A stretch of DNA of 64,000 nucleotides from Adiantum capillus-veneris (Eukaryota; Streptophyta; Polypodiopsida; Polypodiales; Pteridaceae): the NCBI GenBank assembly GCA_014529385.2, contig CM043964.1, positions 134,952,420-135,016,419 of the forward strand. Reading direction: 5' to 3'. The notes under the pieces were generated by a model that ran no database searches, was not told where the DNA came from, and saw only the letters and a list, made by a program, of their open reading frames with translations. Below are positions 46,269 through 58,300 of this stretch, piece by piece. Every line of letters starts with the position of its first letter. The stretch's first letter is position 1. Position numbers and translations under genes: made by a program.

Positions 46269-47870
46269 CTATATCCACCACTCTTGTGATTTGTTGAACC
46301 TCCAATATTTGTTGCATCTACTTGAGATGTCCAAATCTGGAATAAGCAAAGTGTAGAAATGTGTGTTAGAAGATTTCCACCAATCACCTGCATTCCCTGG
46401 TAGGTGCCAGTCTCGGAATCTTTCCCATAAGTTCTCTGTAAGGGGAACTTGAAGCCTGAATGTTTGAATACATAAATCTATCCAACTTCTTCTGAAAGCA
46501 TTCGACATTCTGAATTGTCTCCTGGTTGCAAAAAAGGGAACAAACAAACCCTGAGAGTCCAACATTTGATCAATGCATATGATACCTTTTCTGAATAACT
46601 TGATGGATTGTTTTTTAATACAAGGCAAGGGGGGTTTAAAGACAAAGCTCCAGAAAACATTTTCCTGACCAAGATAATTGCCTGTATACCTAAGACGACC
46701 TTGCCATATCAAATTAGAGCATGTGTGTTTCCAGGAGTTAATCATCAGCTGAGAAGTAATACAACCAGTTTTAAGAGGGGCATGCAAAAACAATTTGTCC
46801 CAGTCCGACATGTTCCATGTGCCATGATAGTAGACCACTGACAGAGAAATGATATCCCACATGCATCTGGACCAAATAGTGTCTCGTTTAAACATATGTT
46901 TGACCATAGTTGCCCGTCGAGCGTGAACATGTGCGTGCAGGTTAAGCACCCCCAAACCCCCTTGATTTCTAGGACTAGTAACAAAGTCCCATTTAATGAA
47001 GGCGCAAGATTTCCCTTTATTGGCCCAAAGAAATCTTGTCAGCAACATTCGTATCTGAGCTAGGTGCTTTTTTTTCCAGTCCAACAATGGTAGATAGTAC
47101 AAGAGATATGGCACGAGAATGGCATGTATGATTTTGAGTCTGACATGCAACGGCCACTCATCACAGTACCATGCAGCGATTTTCGTTCGCACTTTGGATA
47201 GAACCCACTGAACCAACTGGTTATTATTTGAGTGTATTCCTATTGGGTACCCCAAATATCTGACAACATGTCCTTTCGGGATTCTCTTGCCAGCCCAAAT
47301 AAGATTGTTATCCTGGTCTGCATTAATATCAATAAGCACAGATTTTTGCAAGTTCAAGTTCATTCCAGCAGCCAAAGAAAATAGGGCGAGATAAGACATA
47401 CATTTATTCAGATTTAAATTGGCAGCATGTAGAAAAATCATAGTGTCATCAGCAAAACCTAGAGCCAACAACTGTTCCTTGGACAATTTTATCCCATTGA
47501 TTCTCCCTAGAGCTGATTGTTTCTCCAAGAAGCAAAATAAAGGATGAGTACTGACAACAAAAAAAAGAGGGCTTAAGGGGCACCCTTGTCTCACTGATCT
47601 TTGGATCTGAACTGGGCCTGAAAGACTGCCATTTACTATAATCCTTGATGTAGCGTTCTGACCCAGCAAGAAGATGCATGTACTCATGTTGGTCCCAAAC
47701 CCCATTTTTTTCATAATAGCATAAATGAAGTCCCAGGATACAGTGTCAAATGCCTTTTCATAATCTAATTGGAGCATTATGGAGTTTTGATTTGTTTTGA
47801 CAGCATATTCGGTTCCCAGTTGAACAACCAAAATATTGTCCAAAATAGATCTACCCCCAATGAATCCCAA
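46269..47870 (-). CDS. LINE reverse transcriptase, 533 aa open segment
   Basis: RT finger/palm order is visible: GFIGGRSILDN (residues 2-12), LQLDYEKAFDTVSW with catalytic D36, RQGCPLSPLFF near residue 94, and the FADD box at 139-142 with the second catalytic aspartates. A thumb and a long connection region (residues 200-533) lead to zf-RVT. A frameshift at about 47870 separates it from the first RT motifs. It is the best preserved catalytic segment in the window; all RT aspartates are present. Confidence 0.93.
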   Translation of the reverse strand: MGFIGGRSILDNILVVQLGTEYAVKTNQNSIMLQLDYEKAFDTVSWDFIYAIMKKMGFGTNMSTCIFLLGQNATSRIIVNGSLSGPVQIQRSVRQGCPLSPLFFVVSTHPLFCFLEKQSALGRINGIKLSKEQLLALGFADDTMIFLHAANLNLNKCMSYLALFSLAAGMNLNLQKSVLIDINADQDNNLIWAGKRIPKGHVVRYLGYPIGIHSNNNQLVQWVLSKVRTKIAAWYCDEWPLHVRLKIIHAILVPYLLYYLPLLDWKKKHLAQIRMLLTRFLWANKGKSCAFIKWDFVTSPRNQGGLGVLNLHAHVHARRATMVKHMFKRDTIWSRCMWDIISLSVVYYHGTWNMSDWDKLFLHAPLKTGCITSQLMINSWKHTCSNLIWQGRLRYTGNYLGQENVFWSFVFKPPLPCIKKQSIKLFRKGIICIDQMLDSQGLFVPFFATRRQFRMSNAFRRSWIDLCIQTFRLQVPLTENLWERFRDWHLPGNAGDWWKSSNTHFYTLLIPDLDISSRCNKYWRFNKSQEWWI

Positions 47871-48298
47871 CTGGTTTTATGGATATGTTTCCATAACAGA
47901 GGGGATAATCTGATAGCCACTGATTTAGCCAGAACCTTATACAGTAACCCCATCATGGTTATGGGTCTCCATTGTGATAATGTTGAGCAGAATTTTTGCT
48001 TAGGAATGAGTTTAACAATTCCTTCTTTGAGATGAGGATCCATAACCTATGATTCCCAGATAGCATTGATTGCCTGCATAACCATACATTTTAGATGTGG
48101 CCAAAAATGCATCAATAATTCCTTTGAAAGCCCACAGGCTCCAAGTGTTTTGTCATTTCCCAATTTAGTGACAGCATAGTAAAGTTCTCCTTCCTCAAAG
48201 AAGCCCTCAAGCCTCTGGGCATCAGAGTTATTAATGCAAAAGTCCACAGAAGCTAACATCGCCTCCATTGCCTGTGCTCTTTTGTTAGAGGTATCCAC
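47777..48298 (-). pseudogene. LINE RT N-terminal part, broken
   Basis: 48298-48047 (EGELYYAVTKLGNDKTLGACG) and 48043-47777 (KLIPKQKF, QWRPITMMGLLYKVLAK) are the start of the RT domain (motifs 0-1). They are interrupted by a stop at about 48045 and a frameshift near 47870. Confidence 0.88.
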
Positions 48299-48306
48299 TG
48301 GTTTAT

Positions 48307-48960
48307 TTAAGATAGCTTATAATGATCCACGCAAGTTTGCATAAGGTTCTGGATGTCAGTGACCTCGGACCCATCCTCTGTTATAATTCTAGTGATAGCC
48401 TCTCGATTATGTTTGGTTTTCAGATTATGAAAAAATCCCTTTGAGGTGTCATTTACATCTGATAATTCTCTTACCCTACATTTGAATCTGCATTTAACAA
48501 CCTCAGCCTCAGCTATAGATAGAAGAGCAGCCCTGATATCCTCAATTTCAGTACATAGCTGTGTTGTTACCTGTCCTTTATGCACCTGTTCTAGCAAAGG
48601 TTTGAGTTTCGCACGCAATGCAGCCAGTTTCTGTCGTTTTTGGGCAGCTTTCATCTTACCATGATGTCTGATACATTTTTGCATTTCAGCATAGAAAAAT
48701 TTCCAAGCATTAACCGGATCAATACTTAACTGCTTAGCATGATTAGCACAATGTAAGACATCTACTTGAAAGTGTTTATCATGTAGCAACAGATTATTCA
48801 CCATGAGGGGTCTCACTTTACCAAATTTAGTTGATCTAGCATTAGCATCAGAAAGATTCAAAACGAGAGGAAAGTGATCAGACATACAGAAGTCAATCTG
48901 AACTTGCATTTGACAATTAGCAGGTAGCCATTCATCTTGCATAAAATAAAGTCTATCCAA
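48307..48960 (-). CDS. LINE endonuclease-RT linker, 217 aa open segment
   Basis: Starts with the endonuclease end (MDRLYF, then SDHFPLVLNL, the conserved SDH motif). The rest is a helical linker (KAAQKRQKLAALRAKLKPLL) ending SKGFFHNLKTKHNREAI, as in plant L1 ORF2. Confidence 0.88.
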   Translation of the reverse strand: MDRLYFMQDEWLPANCQMQVQIDFCMSDHFPLVLNLSDANARSTKFGKVRPLMVNNLLLHDKHFQVDVLHCANHAKQLSIDPVNAWKFFYAEMQKCIRHHGKMKAAQKRQKLAALRAKLKPLLEQVHKGQVTTQLCTEIEDIRAALLSIAEAEVVKCRFKCRVRELSDVNDTSKGFFHNLKTKHNREAITRIITEDGSEVTDIQNLMQTCVDHYKLS

Positions 48961-49026
48961 TCTAGACCAAGATGATATGTGCGATTTAGAATGAAAAGTG
49001 AACCCATTTGAGTTAAACCCATTTAA

Positions 49027-49448
49027 TCAGGCATCTGACATTTGATGTAGGGATTCCAGGTCATCCCAGCAAGCAGCTTCCTCTTTTGACATAACAGTGG
49101 CTACGGATGTAGTATCCACCATTTTAGTAACCATATTGAAATCACCGCCAAGAATACCCTTGCCTAGATTCATCAGTTTCAACCAAGACCAAGTTTCCAT
49201 TCTGTGCTTCCAATTATTATTAGCATACACATTAACAATATGTAGAGGTCCCCATGTCGAATCTACTATAAAAACAGAACAGCGACCCGAGGGATGATCC
49301 AGCACCCATTGAGGGTTAAGAGAATTCTTAATAAAAGTTAGCACCCCAGAATACTCTCCTTTTCTCCCCCCATAAAAGCACGAGTATCCTTTAAAATGGT
49401 AAGTTTCTCCTGCTATTTTATGCCATTTATCATCGAGATCTTTTTGCA
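49027..49448 (-). pseudogene. LINE apurinic endonuclease domain, 5'-truncated
   Basis: WHKIAGETYHFKGYSCFYGG (about 49425-49365), then LHIVNVYANN and GGDFNMV, the conserved AP-endonuclease strands. The earliest strands of the domain are missing because the element is cut at 49448. Confidence 0.88.
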
Positions 49449-50440
49449 GAATTGGCTGTTTGGCATATGCTTTGGTGCCACAAACATAGCGTAGAAAATT
49501 GGATGATAAAGCTAAGAAATATACTTTTGTTGGTTATAGTGCTGAAAGAAAAGGTTACAGGTTGTATCATCCGCAAACAAAGCATATTTTGGTTTCACAG
49601 GATGTAGTGTTTGTGTAAGATTCTGTTCAGCTCTTGCTGTGATGTACTAGAGACAGTAATGTAAGCTCACAGGACATTTATGACACTTTGTTGCCTCTTT
49701 TCAGTCGTGGGAATATAAATGTAATTCCAATGAGGCAAATGTACAGCCTATGGGGGTTTTTGAAAATGTTACAAATTAGCCTATTACTGATGCAAATGTA
49801 CATGATGTACTTGATGAGGAAAGGACTGAAAATGAGCAGGCTAGAGGTATGCCAAAATGGCTGGTTCACACTTTGTGTGACAGTAAATTGGATGCACTTT
49901 TGTCTAGTCGTACTCGTTTAGGCTCTCGCCATGAATCTTGCGCAATAGATTGTTATGTGTTCGCTGTGTCTAGCTTACATGATGTTGGAGAACCTCTATC
50001 ATTTGATGAAGCACAGAATTCAAAAAATTGGATGGCTACCATGCAATCAGAATATGATGCACTTGTAGAAAATGACACATGGACTTTATGTGATTTGCCT
50101 CCTGGAAAAAAGGCCATTGGTATGAAGTGGGTTTACAGGTTCAAACGCAAGCCGGATGGTGAGATCGATCTCCATAAGGCTTGACTTGTTGCAAAGGGTT
50201 ATGCACATCAAAAAGGCATAGAGTATGAAGAGAATTTTTCTCCCACTTGTCGTATGTCTACTGTGTGTTTTCTATGTGCATTGGCAGCTCATTTTGGTTG
50301 GGATGTACATCAATCAGACATTGTTACTGCTTTCTTAAATGGTGACATATTTGAGGAAGTTTATGTAACTCGGCCTTGTGGTTTTGTCAAGAAAGGACAA
50401 GAGGACAAAGTGTGCAGATCTAAGAAGGCTTTGTATCGTT
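49449..50440 (+). pseudogene. Ty1/copia pol fragment (integrase end plus RT start)
   Basis: IGCLAYA followed by KLDDKAKKYTFVGYS and KGYRLYHPQTKHILVSQDVVF is the copia integrase C-terminus. 49849-50440 is RT: WMATMQSEYDALVENDTW, KWVYRFKRKPDG, LVAKGYAHQKG, VHQSDIVTAFLNGD and EEVYV. The fragment ends before the YVDD box. One TGA (50182-50184) stands where copia RT has the Arg of the conserved KAR motif (CGA to TGA). There are stops and a frameshift between the two parts. No LTR was assigned to it. Confidence 0.9.
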
Positions 50441-50611
50441 CACACAATCTCCTCGTGCTTTGTGTGAGAAAGCTGACACAGATGATTTTTTCTTTTTTGA
50501 AGGCCTTGGTTTGAGGATGCCGAGGAATCAAAATGCAGAGAGAGAGGGTGTTGTTGGAGCGGGGAAAGTGGAGCTTCAGAAGGTTGTTATGGCTTGGCAA
50601 TTCAACCTTGG

Positions 50612-53600
50612 AGCGGAGAATGGGAGCTGGTAAAAGGAACCCAATAAAAGGGTTTTTTTCCACATGTTTTTGAAGGGGATCATGACCCTTGGGGGGGCAA
50701 GGCTTGCAAAGATGCCACGTGTGCGATCCAAAGTCCCACATGCACATGAAGAGGGCCAAGGGCCGCGGTATATGATCCAGAGCGTGGCTCCTCATTAGCA
50801 CACAAGGGGAAGAGAGGGGAGCTCTCCCTCCCATGGCGATGGCGCTGCGCAGCGGCGTTGCGAGGCGGTATGTCGGCGGTTTTGACGCGAATCAGTGGTG
50901 AAGGGAGGTGGCATGCCTACGGGCGGCCACGTGGTGTGGCCTTTTGGTGATGATGTGGTAGACAGTAAGGGACGGTGCCCATGCCCGCAAGGGTCCAAAA
51001 ATTTTGAGGAGAAGGAGTGTACCCCCCCCAATAGCGACATTTCCATTGCCTCGACAGGGGAGGAGTCTCACTATTAAGAGGTGCCGACAAGGGAGAATTA
51101 AAGAGTAAGCCAAGGCAAGAGAGGCCCGAGGGGAGATCCGGCCGGCCAAAGGGAAGGGGCCAAAACCCAAGGTATACACCATGCAAAGGTTTCCAAAATC
51201 AAATGTGCCAAGTGTTGGCAATGCAATCAAAATTCCAAAAGAAGCTCTAAGTGAAGGCCACGAGAGGTGAAACTCATCCTTTTTTCTTTTTTTGGGCCTC
51301 CTAGAGGCACCCCTATAAAAGGTTGTAAATGCAAAAAATTGAGGTTTTTTTTGCCTCTTTGTGTGAGTGGAAGCTTGAAGCTTGTGTGTTGCTAAGCTTG
51401 CCATTGAAGCCGCATACATTGATTGTACTACTCCCTATGCAATAATACCACTCATTTGCCCCAATCTCTTGTGTTTCTTCTCCATATTCCCCTCCTTTTC
51501 TCTCGATCTTTGTGTATCGGCCATAGCTTGTAGAGGGTTTGCCTGCAACTCAAAAGGTGCTACCAAGAGGTCCGATTAGGAGTGTTTTGTGAATCTGAAA
51601 GGGTGCGTTGAGCAATGTGGGTGCATTTGTGTTGTGGAGTGCTTTTTGCAAGGTCATGTGAGGTAGTTGTTTTGTGTGCTAGAGTGGAGTTGTTAGTGCA
51701 AATTAGCCAATTTGAAGGTGTTATTTGAGAGGTTAGGGGTGCTGCGAAGAATGGGAGCTGGTAAAAGGAACCCAAAAAAAGGGTTTTTTTCCATATGTTT
51801 ATGAAGGGGGTCATGACCCTTGGGGGGGCAAGGCTTGCGGAGATGCCATGTGTCCAAGCCAAAGTCCCACATGCGCATGAAGAGGGCCAGGGGCCGCGGT
51901 ATATGATCCGGAGCGTGGATCGTCATTAGCACACAAGGGGAGAGAGAGGGGAGCTCTCCCTCCCATGGCGATGGCGCTGCGAGGTGGTATGTCGGCGGTT
52001 TTGGCGTGAATCGATGGTGAAGGGAGGTGGCGCGCCTGCTGGCGGCCGCGTGGTGTGGCCTTTTGGTGATGATGTGGCAGACAGTAAGGGATAGTGCCCA
52101 CGCCCGCAAGGGGCCAAAAATTTTGAGGAGAAGGGGTGCACCCCCCCAATAGCGACATCGCTATTGCCTCGACAGGGGAGGGGTCTCACTATTAAGAGGT
52201 GCCGACAAGGGGGAATTAAAGGGTAATCCAAGGCAAGAGAGGCCCGAGGGGAGATTCGGCCGGCCAAAGGGTAGGGGCCAAAACCCAAGGTATACACCAT
52301 GCAAAGGTTTCCAAAATCAAATGTGCCAAGTGTTGGCAATGCAATCAAAATTCCAAAAGAAGCTCTAAGTGAAGGCCACGAGAGGTGAAACTCATCCTTT
52401 TTTCGTTTTTTAGGCCTCCTAGAGGCACCCCTATAAAAGGTTGTAAATGCAAAAATTTGAGGTCTTTTTTGCCTCTTTGTGTGAGTGGAAGCTTGAAGCT
52501 TGTGTGTTGCTAAGCTTGCCATTGAAGCCGCATACATTGATTGTGTTACTCCCTATGCAATAATACCACTCATTTGCCCCAATCTCTTGTGTTTCTTCTG
52601 CATATTCCCCTCCTTTTCTCTCGCTCTTCGTGTATCGGCCATAGCTTGTAGAGGGTTTGCCTGCAGCTCAAAAGGTGCTACCAAGAGGTCCGATTAGGAG
52701 TGTTTTGTGAATCTGAAAGGGTGAGTTGAGCAATGTGGGTGCATTTGTGTTGTGGAGTGTTTTTTGCAAGGTCATGTGAGGTAGTTGTTTTGTGTGCTAG
52801 AGTGGAGTTGTTAGTGCAAATTAGCCAATTTGAAGGTGTTATTTGAGAGGTTAGGGGTGCTGCGGAGAATGGGAGCTGGTAAAAGGAACCCAAAAAAAGG
52901 GTTTTTTTCCACATGTTTTTGAAGGGGGTCATGACCCTTGGGGGGGCAAGGCCTGCGGAGATGCCATGTGTCCAAGCCAAAGTCCCACATGCGCATGAAG
53001 AGGGCCAGGGGCCACGGTATATGATCAGGAGCGTGGATCGTCATTAGCACACAAGGGGAGAGAGAGGGGAGCTCTCCCTCCCATGGCGATGGCGCTACGA
53101 GGTGGTATGTCGACGGTTTTGGCGCGAATCAGTGGTGAAGGGAGGTGGCGCGCCTGCGGGCGGCCGTGTGGTGTGGCCTTTTGGTGATGATATGGCAAAC
53201 AGTAAGGGACGGTGCCCATGCCCGCAAGGGGCCAAAAATTTTGAGGAGAAGGGGTGCACCCCCCCAATAGCGACATCACTATTGCCTCGACAGGGGAGGG
53301 GTCTCACTATTAAGAGGTGCCGACAAGGGGGAATTAAAGAGTAAGCCAAGGCAAGAGAGGCCCAAGGGGAGATCCGGCCGGCCAAAGGGAAGGGGCCAAA
53401 ACCCAAGGTATACACCATGCAAAGGTTTCCAAAATCAAATGTGCCAAGTGTTGGCAATGCAATCAAAATTCCAAAAGAAGCTCTAAGTGAAGGCCACGAG
53501 AGGTGAAACTCATCCTTTTTTCTTTTTTTGGGCCTCCTAGAGGCACCCCTATAAAAGGTTGTAAATGCAAAAAATTGAGGGCTTTTTTGCCTCTTTGTGT

Positions 53601-53985
53601 GAGTGGAAGCTTGAAGCTTGTGTGTTGCTAAGCTTGCCATTGAAGCCGCATACATTGATTGTACTACTCCCTATGCAATAATACCACTCATTTGCCCCAA
53701 TCTCTTGTGTTTCTTCTCCATATTCCCCTCCTTTTCTCTCGATCTTTGTGTATCGGCCATAGCTTGTAGAGGGTTTGCCTGCAGCTCAAAAGGTGCTACC
53801 AAGAGGTCCGATTAGGAGTGTTTTGTGAATCTGAAAGGGTGAGTTGAGCAATGTGGGTGCATTTGTGTTGTGGAGTGTTTTTTGCAAGGTCATGTGAGGT
53901 AGTTGTTTTGTGTGCTAGAGTGGAGTTGTTAGTGCAAATTAGCCAATTTGAAGGTGTTATTTGAGAGGTTAAGGGTGCTGTGGAA
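50612..53985. repeat. Three-copy tandem direct repeat, unit ~1.12 kb
   Basis: TGGGAGCTGGTAAAAGGAAC begins at 50621, 51752 and 52870 (periods 1131 and 1118 bp). The third copy ends near 53985. The copies are very similar over their whole length and less AT-rich than the neighbours. Each has a TATA-like CCCCTATAAAAGG (first copy near 51310), a 65-codon plus-strand ORF (51382, 52500, 53618) and a 175-203-codon minus-strand ORF (50892-51419, 51926-52537, 53095-53655). No protein family is recognised in either, and they may be fortuitous. Interpretation: recent satellite-like amplification, or tandem LTRs left by recombination. Confidence 0.93.
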
Positions 53986-54045
53986 TCCTTGGGCTATAGA
54001 GAGGCAGATATTCTGTGTGTTGGGTGTGTTCCCTATTCCCCCTCT

Positions 54046-54995
54046 CCAACGTGCATAACTTTAGGATGAACCATGCCCTTCGTAGTTTCATGTTTATCCA
54101 CATAGCTATTGTTTCATGTTTTAATATTTCTTTCACAAGCAAATAGGAGAAAAACACTAAAATTTAAATGTTCCTATTCTGGGTTCGATAATAAACACGG
54201 TAGTAAATACATCAATAAACTCGGCACTGCGGATATAACCACAGCAACATTTGAAATACAAAAATCGCCCCCCATCCCCGCCCTCCTCTCTCTTCCCTAC
54301 CTAGCCCATTTTGGACTCTCTCCCTACAAAACACGGTAAATGAGCGCGATAAACGATTTAAGATATTCATAGTGTTATACGCGTTACTACCAATCGTGAA
54401 TGAAATTATCAATGCCATCATCGTCATCAAAAATATCATTCTCTTTGTCACTTTGCAAACCATATAGTTTCTTTAATCTGTCATAGTTGTTTGGATCACT
54501 CTTATGAAAGAGTTTCATGCACTCAATTGACATACATGAGCTGCCATGAGAAGGTAGACGCACATCATTTTCAACATCATATGTTGGAATCATAGAGACA
54601 CAATATATACAAAAATCAAACTTTATATTTTGTAATTATACTTAGAATTTACGAAGGATTCAATTTGATTAAGTAAAAAAACAACTAGTATTAAATATAG
54701 ACGTGTAAATTTCAAAAACTTGATACATAATCCACAAATGCACATTTCCTGTATACACTTTACCATATTCGATCTAGAGGTGGAGGTGCTCTTTCTAGCC
54801 TATGAAATCATAATTCACTAATAGTTCATCACTTGCACATAATGTGCAATTGGTTCTTGCATTCCTTTCTTGACTATTGTCACTACAAGAGGTTATGTGC
54901 ACTTGTGACGGCTGTAGCGACAAAAATACAATCGGTTTTTTAATCCCCCGATGTCGCTAAAAGCATCAAAATGGAAACGTCGCTATAGACGTCAC
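54046..54995. repeat. CACTA-associated repeat of ~950 bp, copy 2
   Basis: Direct copy of 42290-43240, including CACTACAAGAGG at 54881 and the minus-strand ORF start (54593-54387). The frame is altered by a deletion near 54390 relative to copy 1. Confidence 0.85.
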
Positions 54996-55019
54996 TATGA
55001 GAGATCGTGGTGTTTACCC

Positions 55020-55135
55020 CGGGCCATTACCGCAAAACAAGAGAGAGGAATTCAAAATGAAGAGAGAGAATTCTTTTTGTTGTTCAAGCGGCATTTTACC
55101 GCGATTATTGCAACGCCCATTACCGCTAAGGCCAT
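55020..55135. repeat. Cluster of TTACCGC motifs
   Basis: CCATTACCGC at about 55024, TTTTACCGCG at about 55092 and CCCATTACCGCTAAGG at about 55115. The same motif occurs inverted (GCGGTAAT) at 59618-59680, on the other side of the tnp2 gene. Confidence 0.7.
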
Positions 55136-55393
55136 AGACCCCCTTCCCCCTCCCTCTCCCGCGGGTTACCATTTAAATCCAATACAACTGAAAATGTATT
55201 TACACACTACAACTCCTACACTCTCCAGAATGCTTGCTCACTTCACTTAATCTCTCTTTCACTCTAAAAATTATTTTTATACATAAATCATTGAACTCAC
55301 AACAAAACCATTACAAATACTATTCATAAGCACATAACGAAACATTTGCAAATTAATCATATACTACACCAAGTGAAAGAATGGAGAGTTTTA

Positions 55394-58300
55394 TTAATTC
55401 TCATCTTGTGTAAGATCTCTACAAGCACTAGGATCCATATTTAGACCCATAGTATTCAAATCAATAAACAAGTTTAGAGATTCTTCCTCCTCTCCATCAC
55501 CTCCTGTAGAATCATCATCGCTTTCTCCCTCTTCCTCCTCCTCAAGATGACTATTTGCAAGGCTTGGCTGACCTTCTTCAACTTCTACTACATCTTCCTC
55601 TGCATCTTGTGGTGATGGTATGATGGGATCAATTACTGGCTCAATGTCCATCTCTGCAAAGATAGATCTACCTCGCGGCGTGATTGGAATGACATACCAA
55701 AGTCTTCCTTGATATATACATGGCACATAAAAGACCTGTACGTCACACACAAAGAATAAGCTGATATACATATATTAATTTTTAATTTAAGTTAATTGCA
55801 CATAGCCTAAATTACCTACTCGCAACTACTAGGATACACCAAGTTGTCAGTTTTTCCCCGATGGAATTGGGTGGAATCCACCATAATGAGCCGATTTTCA
55901 TGTCTTTTGACCTCACCCACAAACCATCGGCACTCAAAGAGGAATTTGTGAAAAGATATGAAATCCACTTTGATTATTCTCTCTATAGTACCACAATATC
56001 TGACCTCATCTGTTGTTGTGTCAAAGTTTCCCATCATGCCACAATCATTAGTGGTCCGACGCTCATCTATCTTGCCGATGCGGAAATGTCGGCCTTTGGA
56101 CCAAATGGAGTTGAAAATGAGACCCTACAATCACAATGCATAAGAGGTTACATTTCATTTCATCAAGTGATTTGCATACATGCATACATAACATATACAC
56201 ACTCACCTTGCGCGAGCATCCTCGTGCATACTCCCATTCTTTAGGGCTTATTTGTTCTCCTTGTGCTTTGGCATTGGTCATGGAATTATGGATCCACTCT
56301 ACTTGAATCAAATCAGGATATTTTGCAAGCTCTTTAGGAAAAGGAGGTGCACGTCTACCTCCATAGACCTCTTCCATGCATCTCTATCCCTTTCTCTAGC
56401 TGCGCGGGCTTCCAAGTACATATTGACCCATTTGGTCATGATAGTGGCATTGAGTAAACATTAGTTGTTGACTATGGCATGAAACTCTCTATCCATGACC
56501 AAGAGTGAGCCTTTTCCACTGGGAATGGTTGAGTGCTTCCTAGGATCCTCTTCTTCACTCCACGGACGAGGCAATGAGGGATCCACTGTGATGAGATACT
56601 ATGAGACATACACAAATGCCTCTTGCACCACCCAACCTTCTGCCATGCTCGCCTAAAAACATTAAAACCAAATATTTTTATTAGTAAATCCATAGCGTAT
56701 AAATGCTATCTATATTGTATTGATTTTGCATACCTCCAGTTGTGACCACAATCTAACAAAATCCTTTAAAGTCTTCAAGAATCTCTCCAAGAAGAACATC
56801 CATCTAGAGTGAACCACCCCACAAATGGAAATCTCCTCAACAAGGTGAAGCAATAGGTGTACTTGGCTAACAAGGATTGTACGTGGGAATGCATCCTCAA
56901 TAGCACACACTGCCTCTACTGTTAGCTGATGGGCTACTGGTATGGCTTCTACTTCTATCTCCTTGGAGCTTACAAATCTACTGGGCACAAATAATATAGT
57001 AGATGAAAAAAAATTCCATTGTTCATGCATGCACAACATGATATAGTACTTGAAAAAAACCCATTACCTCACAATCTCACCCACTTTGAATATTGCAGCC
57101 TTCACCTTAGTGTCCCCATAACCACTAATAGTTATGGAAAGTACAAACTACAAACAATAAAACATCTTAGTGAATGTCAACCTATATACAAGGACACATA
57201 GACACCACAAACTATTCTACTCTTACCTGAAGGATTTTATGCCAATCATGGGATTTCAATCCATACAATTGAGTGCAGCCACCCTTTTTGGTTTTTGTGA
57301 AAGCACCTTTGAGTGACCACATATATCCCGTTGGAGTTCTCATGGATGCAATAACTTGCTTTGTCCGCTCTTGGTCTGCCTTTGACAGTATCCATGGTGC
57401 TTTTGGGAGAATCATCTTTCCCTGCTCCCCCATGTGGGGAGTGGCTGAAGGGAGGAGACGTCTCATGGCTCTTAAATCTTCCCTAGCACCCAATGAATCC
57501 TTCTTGCCAATTATGTGATCCCATATAGCTTGCCCAACATTTTTGAATACATGCATAGGGTCCAATAAGTGCTGAATTTTCAACGAAGCCCAATAGGGGA
57601 GCGACAAGAAGATTGAGTACCTCGACATACCCTTTGGCAGCCCATAGGGAGGTGGTGAGGTACCATGATTCTCCTCCCAATGCTTCGCCCAATCAGCCAT
57701 GCTCCAATGGAACGGTTGCACTCCATTGATAGGGGGAGCATATCTACAATGTGAAGGAGGCAGGAAGCGATGGTTATTGGGATAGATCACCTTCCCAAGA
57801 AGAGGAGGTCTCTTTGTCACAAGGGAAGGGCCACAAGTGGGACACGCACTATGTCCAAATGTTGCCAATCCTGCCAAGAGGTAAACAAAGGTTACACATG
57901 AGATGATAAACCTAAAGCAAAGAGTACAATTAACATGTGCATACTTACCAGATACCTCTCCAAATCCTGGGTAATCATGCATGGTCCACATGAGGATGCA
58001 CTTGATGACGGCTTTGCAGTCTCGTGGTGGCCGTGAAATGTCAATGGCATCTATGCCTCTCCATAGTTCTTGAAGCCCAATAAGAGGTTGCAGATATACA
58101 TCCATTTGTTTTACCTTGTGCTTTCCTGGAATGAGAAGTGATAGTAAAATCTTTCCCTTTTTTGTTGCCTCCCAAGGAGGAATATTGTAGTTTACAACCA
58201 CCACCGGCCAAGTGCTCCATGAAGTAGAGCGGTGCCCAAATGGATTCACTCCATCACTAGCTAACCCAATCCTCAAGTGACGAGGCTCATCCCTGAACTC

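Larger units (their letters stand above)
45722..49448 (-). mobile_element. L1-type LINE, 5'-truncated
   Basis: Minus-strand non-LTR retrotransposon. In element order: endonuclease (49448-49027, with GGDFNMV), linker (48960-48307), RT (48298-46269) and a zinc-finger-like zf-RVT domain (46256 to about 45790). The endonuclease starts within its first strands, directly against a copia fragment at 49449, so the 5' end is lost. A short 3' region ends at a GA run. Several frameshifts and stops exist, but each part is well preserved. Confidence 0.9.

Noticed and set aside
50892-53655. Three conserved minus-strand proteins of 175-203 aa
   Set aside because: Their conservation is explained by the recent DNA-level triplication; the opposite strand carries equally conserved ORFs and a TATA box, and no family is recognised.
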